The notes under the pieces: model-generated
The model's input: the letters and a program-made list of their open reading frames with translations, nothing else
Told to the model about the DNA's origin: nothing
The model's database searches: none
Origin: Kitasatospora sp. DSM 101779
GTDB lineage: Bacteria; Actinomycetota; Actinomycetes; Streptomycetales; Streptomycetaceae
Length of the DNA: 64,000 nucleotides
Direction: 5' to 3'
Assembly: GCF_025655475.1 (NCBI RefSeq)
Contig: NZ_JAHTIK010000001.1
Location: 278,998 to 342,997 of the forward strand
Made by a program: the position numbers and the translations under genes
Part shown: positions 8,249-16,971 of the stretch, one piece after another
Layout of the letters: each line of letters starts with the position of its first letter
Position numbering within the stretch: the stretch's first letter is position 1

Positions 8249-8719
8249 CGGACGGCCTCCTCGGCGATGCGGTCGGGGCACGGCCTTACCGGCTGTCCCC
8301 AGAACGCCTGCACTATAGCCGCGACTCCACCACCCGGGGCGGCTCCACCGCCCCCAGCGCGACCTCCCACGGGTGCGCCGCCCGATCGCTTTCCTTCGCC
8401 GCCCTCGGCCCGAACTCGCCTTCCCCGTACAGCACCTGCACGCCAGCCCGCGCAGCGTGTCGACGCTTCTCCCAGGGCCTGATGTCGTTCCGGTCTTGAA
8501 GCGGGTTACCTCATCGGCCTCGACCGCATCGACGGCGCCCTGGCCGTCCTTCGGCGCCCCCGCCCCAGAGACCCGCCGCCCAGGTTTACGGCCGTGGGGC
8601 GACGGTCTCCCGCTCTGAGGTTCTGTCTGGTCCGGCGCCGTCAGGTGGCGTCCCGTCACATAAGGGTCGAGGCGGGCACAAAGGCGTGCTTCGACGCCGG
8701 CGGGCCGCCGGAGGCCGAT
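8249..8719. other. Intergenic region without recognised gene
   Basis: About 470 bp between the SDR start and the ECF promoter. Open frames here on both strands have low-complexity Arg/Pro/Ala-rich translations and no ribosome site. Nothing recognisable was found. Confidence 0.4.
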
Positions 8720-8748
8720 GCAACCTTTCGGGCGGCATCCGGCATCAG
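8720..8748 (+). promoter_or_regulatory. Putative ECF-type promoter of sigma gene
   Basis: GCAACCTTTCGGG followed, 17 nt after GCAACC, by CATCAG resembles an ECF -35 (AAC core) and -10. A very similar string, GCAACATTTCCGG plus CGTGTA at the same spacing, precedes the second SigE-type gene at 35340. Both could be read by the sigma factors they control (autoregulation, inference). Confidence 0.45.
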
Positions 8749-8802
8749 GGATCCGGGCGGCGCAATCCGGCGGTGCCCGCGAATGGGAGGGAGGGGTGCC
8801 TG

Positions 8803-9321
8803 ATGGTGCGACGTGCGGCGAGTTCACGCGACGCCGAGTTCACCGAGTACGCGGCGTCCCGGGTCGGGTGGTTGCGCAAGGTCGCGTACCTGCTCTGCGG
8901 CGACTGGGACCGGGCGGACGATCTCGTCCAGGAGAGCATCACCAAGCTCTACGTGAACTGGTCCCGGGCAGGGAAGGTGGAGAACCGGGACGGCTACGCC
9001 CGGACGGTGCTGGTCAACACCTTCCTGGCGGAGCAGCGGACCTCGTGGTGGCGGCGGACGCGTACGGGTGGGACGGCACCGGACGAGGCCACGGCGTGGA
9101 CGGACGTCGACGTCTCGCTCGACCTGCGGCAGGCCCTGGCCACGCTGCCGCCACGGCAACGGGCGGCCGTGGTGCTGCGCTACTACTGCGACCTGTCGAT
9201 CGAGCAGGCCGCCGACCTCCTGGGGTGCTCCGCCGGCAACGTGAAGAGTCAGAGTTCGCGCGGCCTGGACGCGCTCCGGCGTTCGTTCGCTGACCGACCG
9301 GTCGAGGGGAGCAGGGCGTGA
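8803..9321 (+). CDS. SigE-family ECF RNA polymerase sigma factor (1)
   Basis: The 172-aa protein has sigma region 2 (YLLCGDWDRADDLVQESITKLY), and region 4 with a C-terminal helix-turn-helix (LPPRQRAAVVLRYYCDL, then QAADLLGCSAGNVKSQ). It belongs to the short Streptomyces SigE-type ECF class that recruits RNA polymerase to stress or envelope promoters. ATG 8803 follows a GGGAGGGAGGGG purine run. The TGA overlaps the GTG of the following membrane gene (GTGA), so sigma and partner are coupled. Confidence 0.92.
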   Translation: MVRRAASSRDAEFTEYAASRVGWLRKVAYLLCGDWDRADDLVQESITKLYVNWSRAGKVENRDGYARTVLVNTFLAEQRTSWWRRTRTGGTAPDEATAWTDVDVSLDLRQALATLPPRQRAAVVLRYYCDLSIEQAADLLGCSAGNVKSQSSRGLDALRRSFADRPVEGSRA

Positions 9322-10460
9322 ACGAGGAGACGAGGCTGGCCGAGGAGCTCTCGGCGCTGGCCGACCAGTCCACCCCGCCGAGCGGCGTGGACGTCCACGG
9401 GGCGGTGCGGCGCGGCCGCGGCCGGCTGCTGCGGCGGCGGGTGGCGGTGCTGACCGCGGCTACCACGGTGGTGGCCTGCTCGGTCGCACTGGCCGCCGTG
9501 TTGCCCGGCAACGGCGAGGCTGCGGGGCCCGCCGTGCAGCCGACCACGTCGGTGTCCCCGTCGCCGAGCGGCGTGCACACGTGGAACCCGATCCCGCCGC
9601 CGAGCGGATCGGCCGCCACGCCGTCCGAGACCAGGACGCCCGCCCCGGTGACCGGCACCGATCCGCTGATCTCCGACGGGCGGTTCGGCTGGCTTCCGGA
9701 CTCGATCAAGACGATCAGCTACACGCGCGAGGCCAACGGCGAGTGGGCCAACGCGCTGGGGGATCCGGGGAAGTTCCCGACCCCCTCCTTCAGCCTGAAG
9801 GTCTTCCCGGCGGGGGTGACGCCCGCACTGCCGACCCTCTCGGACGGGAAGCCCAATCTGCCGGGCTACAAGCCGGGGAACCACGCCATCCGGGTCGATG
9901 CCCCGCCGGTCAACGGGCGGGAGGCGTACTGGATCACCGCGAGCGACCCGAACTTCGCGGAGGGCATGAACATCCTGCGCTGGAAGACCGCGGAGGGCCG
10001 GTGGGCGGAACTCGGCTCCGGTTCGCTCTCCGGTGCGGACCGGCAGCGCATTCCGCTGAAGGTGGCGGCCGGTGTGAGCACGGGCCACTGGCAGGTGCCC
10101 CTTCCGCTGCGGATCGGTGACATGCCGAAGGGGTACACGGTGACCTCGGTGACGCTCCGGCAGTCGCGCGACGGCCGCGACTTCACGCTGGACATGAGCC
10201 TCGGGGCGTCGGACGACGGGTTCATCGGCGTCACGGTCAAGCCGGACGTCCCGGATCCGGTGCAGACCGGGCCGGACGGGACTCCGCGCACGCCGCATGC
10301 GATGACGTGCAGGTCCGAGCACGGCGTGAAGGCGTGTCTGGACGAACTGGGGCACTCGCAGCACGTCTTCGACGCGGCCGGCGGCGCACAGGGCCTGCTG
10401 GACAGGATCACCCTCTTCGGCACGGACCCGGCCACGTGGAGCACCGCCATGCGCGACTGA
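9318..10460 (+). CDS. Membrane protein partner of ECF sigma factor
   Basis: The 380-aa protein has a short cytoplasmic N-terminus (~30 residues), one TM helix (RVAVLTAATTVVACSVALAA, ~35-55), a Pro/Ser/Thr-rich linker and a large extracytoplasmic domain with paired Cys near the end (MTCRSEHGVKACLDE). There is no zinc anti-sigma motif in the short N-terminus. Position and coupling suggest it controls or responds to the sigma factor. The same architecture is seen for the pair at 35340-36720. Confidence 0.7.
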   Translation: MNEETRLAEELSALADQSTPPSGVDVHGAVRRGRGRLLRRRVAVLTAATTVVACSVALAAVLPGNGEAAGPAVQPTTSVSPSPSGVHTWNPIPPPSGSAATPSETRTPAPVTGTDPLISDGRFGWLPDSIKTISYTREANGEWANALGDPGKFPTPSFSLKVFPAGVTPALPTLSDGKPNLPGYKPGNHAIRVDAPPVNGREAYWITASDPNFAEGMNILRWKTAEGRWAELGSGSLSGADRQRIPLKVAAGVSTGHWQVPLPLRIGDMPKGYTVTSVTLRQSRDGRDFTLDMSLGASDDGFIGVTVKPDVPDPVQTGPDGTPRTPHAMTCRSEHGVKACLDELGHSQHVFDAAGGAQGLLDRITLFGTDPATWSTAMRD

Positions 10461-10476
10461 CAACCCGTCGCGGACG

Positions 10477-10512
10477 CGTACGCCCGGTGCACACGGGGGC
10501 ACCGGGCGTACG
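10477..10512. terminator. Strong hairpin terminator between convergent genes
   Basis: A perfect 13-bp stem GTACGCCCGGTGC/GCACCGGGCGTAC (10478-10490, 10499-10511) with an 8-nt loop, 17 nt after the membrane-partner gene. There is no U-tract, as is usual in streptomycetes. It may also serve the converging gene at 10651. Confidence 0.7.
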
Positions 10513-10650
10513 TCCGTCCTTGCGGCCCCGTACGGTTCCGCTCCGACTCGTCCCGGCGCTCCTGCCCGGAGCGCCGCGTGGAGGTCTTCGGGGAGGGACG
10601 CGTGACCCGCCCGCACCGACGGAGTCCGGCCCGGGCCGGACGTGCCCCGG

Positions 10651-10971
10651 TCAGGCGGGGCGCAGGAAGAGCTCGTCGGTGTAGCACCAGGCCCAGTCCT
10701 CGCCGGGCTGGAGCGAGCGGGCGATGTGGTGTCCGCTGTCGGCACGGGCGTGGTGGTAGGCGTGCTGCCCGGGCGAGCTGTCGCAGCAGGCGACGTGCCC
10801 GCAGCTCAGGCAGGCCCGCAGGTGGACCCAGGTACCGCCGACCCGCAGGCAGTCCTCGCAGCCGGGGGTCGTGTTCGCAGGGACCTCCCGAAGCCCGTCC
10901 AGATGGCCGCAGGTCCGCTGGACGACCCGGCCCGGATCCACCGCGACGCGCCATTCACTCCGGTCGTTCAC
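10651..10971 (-). CDS. UBP-type zinc finger protein
   Basis: The 106-aa protein is almost entirely a zf-UBP domain. It has the CGH, CEDC and CLSCGHVACC cysteine clusters and the His-rich QHAYHHARADSGHHIA helix that bind zinc in ubiquitin-protease fingers. Streptomycetes carry stand-alone copies of unknown role, and the ubiquitin link does not apply here. The GTG start at 10971 has a TAACGT box 7 nt upstream and no ribosome site, so a leaderless start. Confidence 0.85.
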   Translation of the reverse strand: MNDRSEWRVAVDPGRVVQRTCGHLDGLREVPANTTPGCEDCLRVGGTWVHLRACLSCGHVACCDSSPGQHAYHHARADSGHHIARSLQPGEDWAWCYTDELFLRPA

Positions 10972-11375
10972 GGCACACACGTTACGCCGACCCCCGCACC
11001 GCGGAGGGCGGCGCGGCCAACCCGTCCCTCCCCGTCCCCCGCATGCACGCACTCCTCGGCCGCTGCCCGGACGGCCGCGGTGCCGCCACCCCCGCCGGCG
11101 GCGGTCGGACACCGAAGGGCGACGCCCACCCGGTGATCACAGGCATGGGCAACACCCGTCAGCCGTCGACTGACACCGACACGCCGGACAGGCGGTTGCA
11201 GTCCGGTCCGGCTGGTGAAGCCTCGTACCCGGCCCGCGTCAGGAGGAGGCGGAGCGGCAGGAGGAGGCGGAGCGGCAGCAGGGCGACGCGGCATGGCACA
11301 TGGCGGCCGTCGCCCCTCCTTCGGGTCCCGGCTGCGGCCACGCCCTGGGCTCGGGCCGGCGACCCGCGCGTGCTG
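10972..11375. other. Intergenic region with an 18-bp tandem duplication
   Basis: About 400 bp without a credible gene. It contains AGGAGGAGGCGGAGCGGC twice head-to-tail at 11241-11276. Frames through it are Arg/Gly-rich and low-complexity. Confidence 0.45.
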
Positions 11376-11837
11376 TCAAGAACCCGCCTCGCCCGGCCGG
11401 TCGGGGCCGCGCCAGGGCAGCGTCCGGCTGTAGACGACGCTGGTGGTCGTGCTGCCGAAGCCGGCCAGCTCGTCCACAAGTGTCTCCAGGTGCTCCATGG
11501 ACGTCGCGGCCACCTTCAGGGTGTAGCAGTCGTCGCCGGTGGTGCGCAGGCACTCCAGGATCTCGCGCCGCTCGGCCAGCAGCCGGCGCAGCGGCTGGTG
11601 ACGGTTGCCCGGGTACTTCAGCCGGACGACGGCGAGCACGGGGTAGCCGACCTTGGCCAGGTCGACCACGGCGTGGTAGCCGGTGATGACGCCCAGCGAC
11701 TCCAGGTTCCGGACCCGTTCCGTGGTGGCCGAGGCGCTGAGGTTCACGCGCCGCCCCAACTCGCTGAGGGAGATGCGGGCCTCTTGCTGCAGTTGCCCGA
11801 GGATCGCCCAGTCGGTGTCGTCGAGATTCACGGCCAC
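11376..11837 (-). CDS. Lrp/AsnC family transcriptional regulator
   Basis: The 153-aa protein has an N-terminal winged helix (LDDTDWAILGQLQQEARISL, SELGRRVNLSASATTERVRNLE) and a C-terminal RAM/AsnC ligand-binding domain (YTLKVAATSMEHLETLVDEL). Family members bind amino acids or related effectors and form octamers. GTG 11837 has TAGGAT 6 nt upstream, suggesting leaderless expression. It is divergent from the LLM/deaminase operon, its likely target. Confidence 0.92.
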   Translation of the reverse strand: MAVNLDDTDWAILGQLQQEARISLSELGRRVNLSASATTERVRNLESLGVITGYHAVVDLAKVGYPVLAVVRLKYPGNRHQPLRRLLAERREILECLRTTGDDCYTLKVAATSMEHLETLVDELAGFGSTTTSVVYSRTLPWRGPDRPGEAGS

Positions 11838-11843
11838 GGCGCG

Positions 11844-11924
11844 ATCCTACCGGGAGAACCACGGCGGAACCCCTTCATCGCAGGGAACTCTCGGTTCCTC
11901 GGCCCGTGATCGCCGGGATAGCCT
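11844..11924. promoter_or_regulatory. Divergent leaderless promoters with central dyad
   Basis: In the 93-bp interval between the Lrp and LLM genes a -10-like TAGGAT (minus strand, 11844-11849) and TAGCCT (plus strand, 11919-11924) each lie 6 nt before the start codon. Between them GGAACTCTCGGTTCC (11884-11898) is a 5-bp-arm dyad covering the plus-strand -35 region. It is a reasonable Lrp-type operator. Confidence 0.45.
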
Positions 11925-11930
11925 CGAATC

Positions 11931-12749
11931 ATGCAACTCGGTGTCAACGTACCGAACTTCGGGCCGGGTACCGATCCCGGTGTACTGCGTGAATGGGCGC
12001 AGACCGCGGAAGGGCTCGGCTTCGACCTCCTGATGGTGTCCGACCACGTCGCCGTGACCCCGGACGTGGCGGAGCGTTACCCGGAGCCGTTCTACGAACC
12101 GTTCACGACGCTCTCGTGGCTGGCCGGTGTCACTCGGGGGCTGCGGCTGGGCACGACCGTGCTCGTCCTCCCGTACCGGCATCCACTGCTGGTGGCCCGG
12201 ATGGCCGCCACCCTCGACCGGCTCAACGACCGCGGGTTCGTGCTCGGGGTGGGTGTCGGCTGGGCCCGCCAGGAGTTCGACGCGCTCGGCGTGCCGTTCA
12301 CCGCGCGCGGCCGGCTGACCGACGAGTACCTGGGCACTTTGCGGGACGCATGGCGCACGGAGACCGAGCACGGCGCGAGCCCGGTCCCCGTCTGGGTCGG
12401 CGGCCACAGTGCGGCGGCACTGCGGCGTGCCGCCGCCCTCGGGGACGCCTGGCACCCGCTGCGGCTCTCCCTGCCCCGGATGCGCACGATCCTGGCGGCC
12501 CACGCGCTGCCGGGGTTCGCACCCCGCATCGCCCTGCGACTGACCGGAACCCCGGTCGAGGATCCCGAGCGGATCGCCGGCGTCGGAACCGTCGAGCAGG
12601 TCCTCGACGACCTCGACCAGCTCCGCCTGCTCGGCGCCGGCACCGTCGTGCTCGACCCCTACCACGGAGACCCGGAGGAGACCCGCCGGCCGGACAGGGC
12701 CTGGCAGGCGCTCACCGAGGTCGCCACCCACTGGAGGACGAAACCGTGA
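11931..12749 (+). CDS. LLM-class (F420-dependent type) oxidoreductase
   Basis: The 272-aa TIM-barrel protein of the luciferase-like monooxygenase family has MQLGVNVPNFG at the first strand, DLLMVSDHVAV, LRLGTTVLVLPYRHPL, and FVLGVGVGWARQEF followed by a VPVWVGG strand. In actinomycetes this subgroup usually uses F420 or FMN; the substrate is unknown. It is first gene of an operon, overlapping the deaminase gene start by GTGA. Confidence 0.88.
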   Translation: MQLGVNVPNFGPGTDPGVLREWAQTAEGLGFDLLMVSDHVAVTPDVAERYPEPFYEPFTTLSWLAGVTRGLRLGTTVLVLPYRHPLLVARMAATLDRLNDRGFVLGVGVGWARQEFDALGVPFTARGRLTDEYLGTLRDAWRTETEHGASPVPVWVGGHSAAALRRAAALGDAWHPLRLSLPRMRTILAAHALPGFAPRIALRLTGTPVEDPERIAGVGTVEQVLDDLDQLRLLGAGTVVLDPYHGDPEETRRPDRAWQALTEVATHWRTKP

Positions 12750-13186
12750 TCACCACCGTCGACGAGGCGTTCCTGCGCCGCGCGATCGGCATCGCGGCCC
12801 GCGCCGTCGCCCAGGGGGACGCACCGTACGGCTCCCTGCTGGTCGGCCCGGACGGCACGGTCCTCGCCGAGGCCCACAACACGGTGCGGCGCGACAACGA
12901 CATCACCGCCCACCCGGAACTCAAGCTGGCCCGCTGGGCAGCCCGCGAACTCGGTCCGGACACGGCCGCCCGCACCACGATGTACACCAGCTGCCAGCCC
13001 TGCGGCATGTGCGCCGGCGGGATCGTCCGCTCCGGTCTGGGCCGGGTCGTCCACGCGCTCTCCACCGACCAGCTCGTCGAACTCAACCCGCAGTCGGGTG
13101 ACTGGCCGGCGGTGGCGACCGACGGCCCGGCCCTGTTCGACGAGGCACGGGCCCCCGTCGACGCCTACTACCGGCCGGGCCGGTGA
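12746..13186 (+). CDS. Cytidine/guanine-deaminase-like nucleoside deaminase
   Basis: The 146-aa zinc hydrolase of the CDA fold has a HPE motif (H56, E58; proton-shuttle Glu) and PCGMC (C86, C89) supplying the zinc ligands. The TSCQPCGMCAGGI string is closest to guanine/nucleoside deaminases rather than TadA, because no tRNA-binding C-terminus is evident. Its GTG start overlaps the LLM stop, with GGAGGA as ribosome site inside the LLM gene. Joint operon with an LLM enzyme suggests nucleobase or heterocycle metabolism. Confidence 0.88.
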   Translation: MITTVDEAFLRRAIGIAARAVAQGDAPYGSLLVGPDGTVLAEAHNTVRRDNDITAHPELKLARWAARELGPDTAARTTMYTSCQPCGMCAGGIVRSGLGRVVHALSTDQLVELNPQSGDWPAVATDGPALFDEARAPVDAYYRPGR

Positions 13187-13573
13187 CACCGGATCCGCAG
13201 GACGACCCCGGGCGCTGACGGCAGCGACGAACACGGCGAGACCGGCCCACCGGGCACGGCGGCACCCTCCGCCGTCGCGGAGCGCCGGGCCGGCCCGCGG
13301 GCGTGCACCCGACGGCCACCTGGACCGGGCCGCCTTTCCTCATCGCCCCCTCACGCCCCGCCGGGCCCGCGACCTGGCGCATCGTCACGCGCTACCGGGC
13401 CGCTACCGCGGCGATACGGCGCACGGCAAGTATCGCCGACACGAACGGCTCCCCCGCGGTTCCCGCGGGGTCGCGTTCACGCACCACCCGGTTCATGCGC
13501 CACCCAGAGGGGGGTTGGGCCCTCCCAGCAAGCGGACGCCGGACGTGCCGGCGCCGTCGAAGGAAGGAACGAC
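13187..13573. other. Intergenic region with a tight hairpin, upstream of I36 inhibitor gene
   Basis: About 390 bp between the deaminase and inhibitor genes. It holds the perfect 8-bp-stem hairpin CCCCGCGG/CCGCGGGG with loop TTC at 13452-13470, some 100 nt before the inhibitor start. That could be a terminator for the LLM-deaminase operon or a leader structure. No gene is seen. Confidence 0.45.
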
Positions 13574-13987
13574 ATGCGCGTCAAGAAGCTCGTCGCCGCG
13601 GCCGCCGTGGCCGGAAGCGTCCTCACCGTCGGGCTGTCCACCGCGGCACCGGCGATGGCGGCGCCCGCCCAGGACTGCACCTACGGCCAGGTCTGTCTGT
13701 ACTACAACTCCAGCAGCTACGGCTACGGCGCGGTCTACATCCAGACCGGCGACGTCTCGAACTACGCCGGCAAGTACTTCAGCGGCGGTGCGAACGGCTC
13801 CAGCGGCTCCGGCGTCGAGGTGAAGAACCACGCGGCCTCGGTCGACAGCTGGATCGCCAGCAACTTCCGCGTCTACTACAACAGCGGGTACGACTGCAGC
13901 GTCGCGTGCCAGACCGTCGCGCCGTACGCGAGCGTGAACCTCAACTCCTCGCTGAAGAACAACAACGCGTCCGGCCGGGTCGTCTGA
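13574..13987 (+). CDS. Secreted peptidase inhibitor family I36 protein
   Basis: The 137-aa precursor has a Lys-containing N-terminus, a hydrophobic core and an ALA-type cleavage region (signal peptide ~1-30). The mature domain has CTYGQVCLYYNSSSYG at its start, typical of the beta/gamma-crystallin-like I36 (SMI-type) metalloproteinase inhibitors of Streptomyces. Four Cys remain in the mature part and could form two disulfides. AAGGAAGGA ribosome site precedes ATG. It may protect against secreted peptidases such as those encoded 3-12 kb downstream, but no direct link is shown. Confidence 0.85.
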   Translation: MRVKKLVAAAAVAGSVLTVGLSTAAPAMAAPAQDCTYGQVCLYYNSSSYGYGAVYIQTGDVSNYAGKYFSGGANGSSGSGVEVKNHAASVDSWIASNFRVYYNSGYDCSVACQTVAPYASVNLNSSLKNNNASGRVV

Positions 13988-14017
13988 CCCGCACCGGCGC
14001 CGCTCCAGCGTAAGCGT

Positions 14018-14051
14018 CGGTCCCCGGCCTGGTGCACCGGGCCGGGGACCG
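14018..14051 (+). terminator. Hairpin terminator after I36 gene
   Basis: Perfect stem GGTCCCCGGCC/GGCCGGGGACC (14019-14029, 14040-14050) with a further outer C-G pair and a 10-nt loop, 30 nt after the stop codon. Confidence 0.75.
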
Positions 14052-14108
14052 GCACGGTTCCACCGGCTCGCCCACCCCGCCTCGCCGACCCGGAAGGCCC
14101 TCACGCCA

Positions 14109-15092
14109 GTGTCCAGTCGCCAGCGTCGCCGCCCCGCCGCCCTCCTGATCGCCCTGCCGCTGCTCCTGGCCGGCTGCGCGAGCGCCGCAGCCTCGCACCC
14201 CGGCGACGGCGCACGGGCGACCACCCCGGTGACGCCGCCGGTGACGCCGCCACCGGTGTCCGCGACGCCGACGCTCGAGTCGGCGAACGACAAGCCGCTG
14301 CCGCTGGACGCCTACCTGCTGAACCCGCAGCAGGCGGCCTCGGTCACCAAGGCGCAGCAGGAGCTCGTGACCCGCTGCATGAAGCGGTTCGGGTTCGCGT
14401 ACACGCCTCCCGCCTCGGCCGAGCAGCAGCGCGACAGCGATGCCCCCACCACCCGGGTGGACGGGCGTTACGGGCACCAGAGCGCCGCGCTGATGGCGAA
14501 GTGGGGGTACCACCCGGAGGGCGGGATCCGTGCGACCCCCGACGGCTCGGCCGGGGGCGGCTGGACGACCACGCCGGAGATGGCCGCCGCCGAGCGCGGT
14601 GTGTCCGACCCCAAGCAGCGGCTCGGTCCCGGCGGGCAGGTGGTCAACGGGCAGACGGTGCCGGAGCACGGTTGCGTCGGGGAGTCGGTGAAGCAGCTCA
14701 CGGGTGCGGTCAACGGCCGGGTGGGCGATGCGCAGACCGCCGACGACATCAAGTTCTCGACCCTGAAGAACTCCCAGGAGGATGCGCGGACGCGGGCCGT
14801 GTTCGCGCAGTGGTCGCAGTGCATGAAGGGCAGCGGCTACGACTATCCGGACCCGCTGGCGGCGGTCGGCGACCCCGAGTGGCGGAAGACCGCGCTGCCC
14901 ACCGAGCGCGAGGTGAAGGTGGCGACCGCGGACGCGGCCTGCCGGACGAAGTACAACGTGGTCGGCGTCTGGTACGCGGTCGACTTCGCCTACCAGGACC
15001 AGGCGATCAAGGACAATGCCCAGGCCATGGCCGCCGCCAAGGCGGCCCTGGAGACCCAGGTGCGGGCGGCCGCCCGGGCGCTGGCCGGCTGA
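14109..15092 (+). CDS. Lipoprotein, unknown function
   Basis: The 327-aa protein starts with an Arg-rich n-region, a hydrophobic stretch and the lipobox LLAGC (Cys ~22), so it should be exported and lipid-anchored. The mature part has a Thr/Pro-rich linker and then a mostly helical domain with paired Cys (TRCMKRFGF, SQCMKGSGYDYPDP, AACRTKYNVVG). The CMKxxG repeats suggest disulfide-stabilised repeats seen in many actinobacterial hypothetical lipoproteins. The start is GTG 14109; a GGAAGG lies 12 nt upstream. Confidence 0.75.
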   Translation: MSSRQRRRPAALLIALPLLLAGCASAAASHPGDGARATTPVTPPVTPPPVSATPTLESANDKPLPLDAYLLNPQQAASVTKAQQELVTRCMKRFGFAYTPPASAEQQRDSDAPTTRVDGRYGHQSAALMAKWGYHPEGGIRATPDGSAGGGWTTTPEMAAAERGVSDPKQRLGPGGQVVNGQTVPEHGCVGESVKQLTGAVNGRVGDAQTADDIKFSTLKNSQEDARTRAVFAQWSQCMKGSGYDYPDPLAAVGDPEWRKTALPTEREVKVATADAACRTKYNVVGVWYAVDFAYQDQAIKDNAQAMAAAKAALETQVRAAARALAG

Positions 15093-15105
15093 CGCCCCGA
15101 ACACC

Positions 15106-15140
15106 CCGGGCTGCCGGTACCCCCACTGCCGGCAGCCCGG
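15106..15140 (+). terminator. Hairpin terminator after lipoprotein gene
   Basis: Perfect 12-bp stem CCGGGCTGCCGG/CCGGCAGCCCGG (15106-15117, 15129-15140) around an 11-nt loop. The rest of the 15093-15412 interval shows no gene. Confidence 0.75.
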
Positions 15141-15412
15141 TCCACCGCCCCGACGGGCCGCCGGCGTGCTCGCGCGGCTGTCCGTACGCGGCCGCGGGAG
15201 GGGAGTCGTCACCCGCACGGGTCTGCGTCCGGGTGCGCGGCCTCCCGTGGCGACGGGCCGGTGGCAGCTCCTTCCCTCCGCCGGTGTCCCGGCGCGCGCC
15301 CGCTCGGGCGTGCTCGCGCCGGGTTGCGGCGGTGACGGGGTCGGGGCGTCATGGCAGGAGGGCCACGCCGACCGCTGGAGGAGGTGCGGCGCCGTTCCGT
15401 GGCGACTCGAGA

Positions 15413-16450
15413 GTGTCGGAGACCTTCGTGCAGACCGTGCGCACCTCGCAGCAGATCAGCCAGGACGTCATCGCGTACATGGAGCCCGCGCTGCGGGCGG
15501 CGGTGGCCCGGCTCGACGAGCCGGTGCGGCGGATGACGGACTACCACTTCGGGTGGGTCGACGCGGAGGGCCGTCCGACGTCTCCGGTCGGGTTCCGGCG
15601 GCGGCCCGCGCTCGTCGCCCTGCTGTGCGCGGGCAGCAGCCCGCAGGCGTGGGACGCGGTCCGGACGGCGGCCGTCGCCGGCACGCTGATGTCGGCCGCC
15701 GGCACCGTCCACGACGACATCATCGACCGGGAGATGCGCCGCAAGGGCCGGCCGACGCTCTGGACGGCGTTCGGCGAGCCGGCCGCGATCCAGGTCGGGG
15801 TGGCCCTGCACTGCCTCGCGTTCGAGCTGCTCGCGGAAGAGGGCGACCGGGTCTCCACCGAACTGATCGTCCGGGCCGCCCGTGCGATCCGGGAGTGCTG
15901 CTCGGGACAGGTCCGGGACCTGGAGTCCGAGGGCTCCTCGCGGATGAGCCTGGACCTCGCCCTGGAACTGCTGGAGAGCACCATCGCCCGGCCCACCGCC
16001 GGGGTCTGCCTCGCCGGCGCCCTGGTGCGGGGCGCCGGCGAGGCGGAGCTGGTCGCCTCCGAGCGGTTCGGCCACCACGCCGGGATGGCCATGGCCTTCT
16101 TCGACGACTGGGAGGGCGTCTGGGGCACCTCCCGCGACACCCTCGAGGACCCGCTGGCCGACCTGCGGCGACGCAAGTGCCGGGCGTTCGCGGCCGTCGC
16201 CCTTCAGTCCGGCGGACCGGCCCGCGACCAGCTCGCCGCCTTCTACGACGACACCTCCGAGCCCGACCTCGACCGGCTCCGGCAGGTCGCCGACCTCATC
16301 GAGGAGTGCCAGGGCCGTGCCTGGCTGGAGGCGCGGATCCGGGAGCACATCCGGCTGGCCCACGCAGTCCTTCCGCAGGCCGTCCCGGACCCGGTGGCGC
16401 AGGCCGAGCTCGGCGCGTTCGTCGCCGCCATCGCCGACGAGCTGCCCTGA
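15413..16450 (+). CDS. Polyprenyl (isoprenyl) diphosphate synthase family protein
   Basis: The ~345-aa all-alpha trans-prenyltransferase fold has first Asp-rich motif HDDIIDRE with the downstream basic RRKGRPT. The second motif FFDDWEGVWG has the DDxxGxWG form found in Streptomyces GGPP-type synthases, and a basic LRRRKCRAF follows. It should condense IPP with an allylic diphosphate; chain length is not readable. GTG 15413 and GTG 15428 are both possible starts. No terpene cyclase, squalene or carotenoid gene lies nearby, so it looks like an orphan. Confidence 0.85.
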   Translation: MSETFVQTVRTSQQISQDVIAYMEPALRAAVARLDEPVRRMTDYHFGWVDAEGRPTSPVGFRRRPALVALLCAGSSPQAWDAVRTAAVAGTLMSAAGTVHDDIIDREMRRKGRPTLWTAFGEPAAIQVGVALHCLAFELLAEEGDRVSTELIVRAARAIRECCSGQVRDLESEGSSRMSLDLALELLESTIARPTAGVCLAGALVRGAGEAELVASERFGHHAGMAMAFFDDWEGVWGTSRDTLEDPLADLRRRKCRAFAAVALQSGGPARDQLAAFYDDTSEPDLDRLRQVADLIEECQGRAWLEARIREHIRLAHAVLPQAVPDPVAQAELGAFVAAIADELP

Positions 16451-16971
16451 CCGTCGCACCACTGGGGCGGTGGCACCGGCCCGTCCTGCGCGCCTGCCCC
16501 GGCTGATCACTCGGGGGGCGTCGCCGCTGCCGGCGGGCCGGTCGGGGTGACGAAGGATCAGGGCGTCGTCCGGTGTGACGGGGAGCGCCCGGTGGCCGAG
16601 TGCGGCGGACCACCACGGGCCGTGCGGGAAGGCGACCGGGATCCGGGAGCGCTCGCCGACGGTGTCGAACGGCCTGAGGGCGTCGTCCGCGTGCGACGAC
16701 TCGCGGCCTGTGGTCGGGTCGTGCCGGCGGGGCCGCTCGGCCCGGGACGTCGACGCGGCACCGGCCCTCGACGCGGCCTCCCGACCGCGGTCCGGTCCGC
16801 GGCAGCGCCGAACGGCGACTGCCCCGTCGCGGAGCTGCTCCGGGTGGCCCCCGTGAGTGGTGATCGGATCCCCGCGCACGCAGGCTGGTCAGTGCCCGTC
16901 CGGACCACGCGGCGGGCACGTTGACGCGTCTCCCGGTCGAACCGGACGGGACGTCAGAGGGACGGAATCAC
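16451..16971. other. Intergenic region, possible decayed coding sequence
   Basis: About 520 bp with no intact gene. One minus-strand frame around 16540-16700 reads protein-like (IPVAFPHGPWWSAALG, then ALPVTPDDALILRHP), hinting at a degraded gene, but no start, stop or family could be fixed. Confidence 0.3.

Noticed and set aside
15209..16879. 556-codon minus frame opposite the prenyl synthase
   Set aside because: Shadow of the plus-strand synthase; only the 16540-16700 portion reads protein-like and was noted as possible decay.
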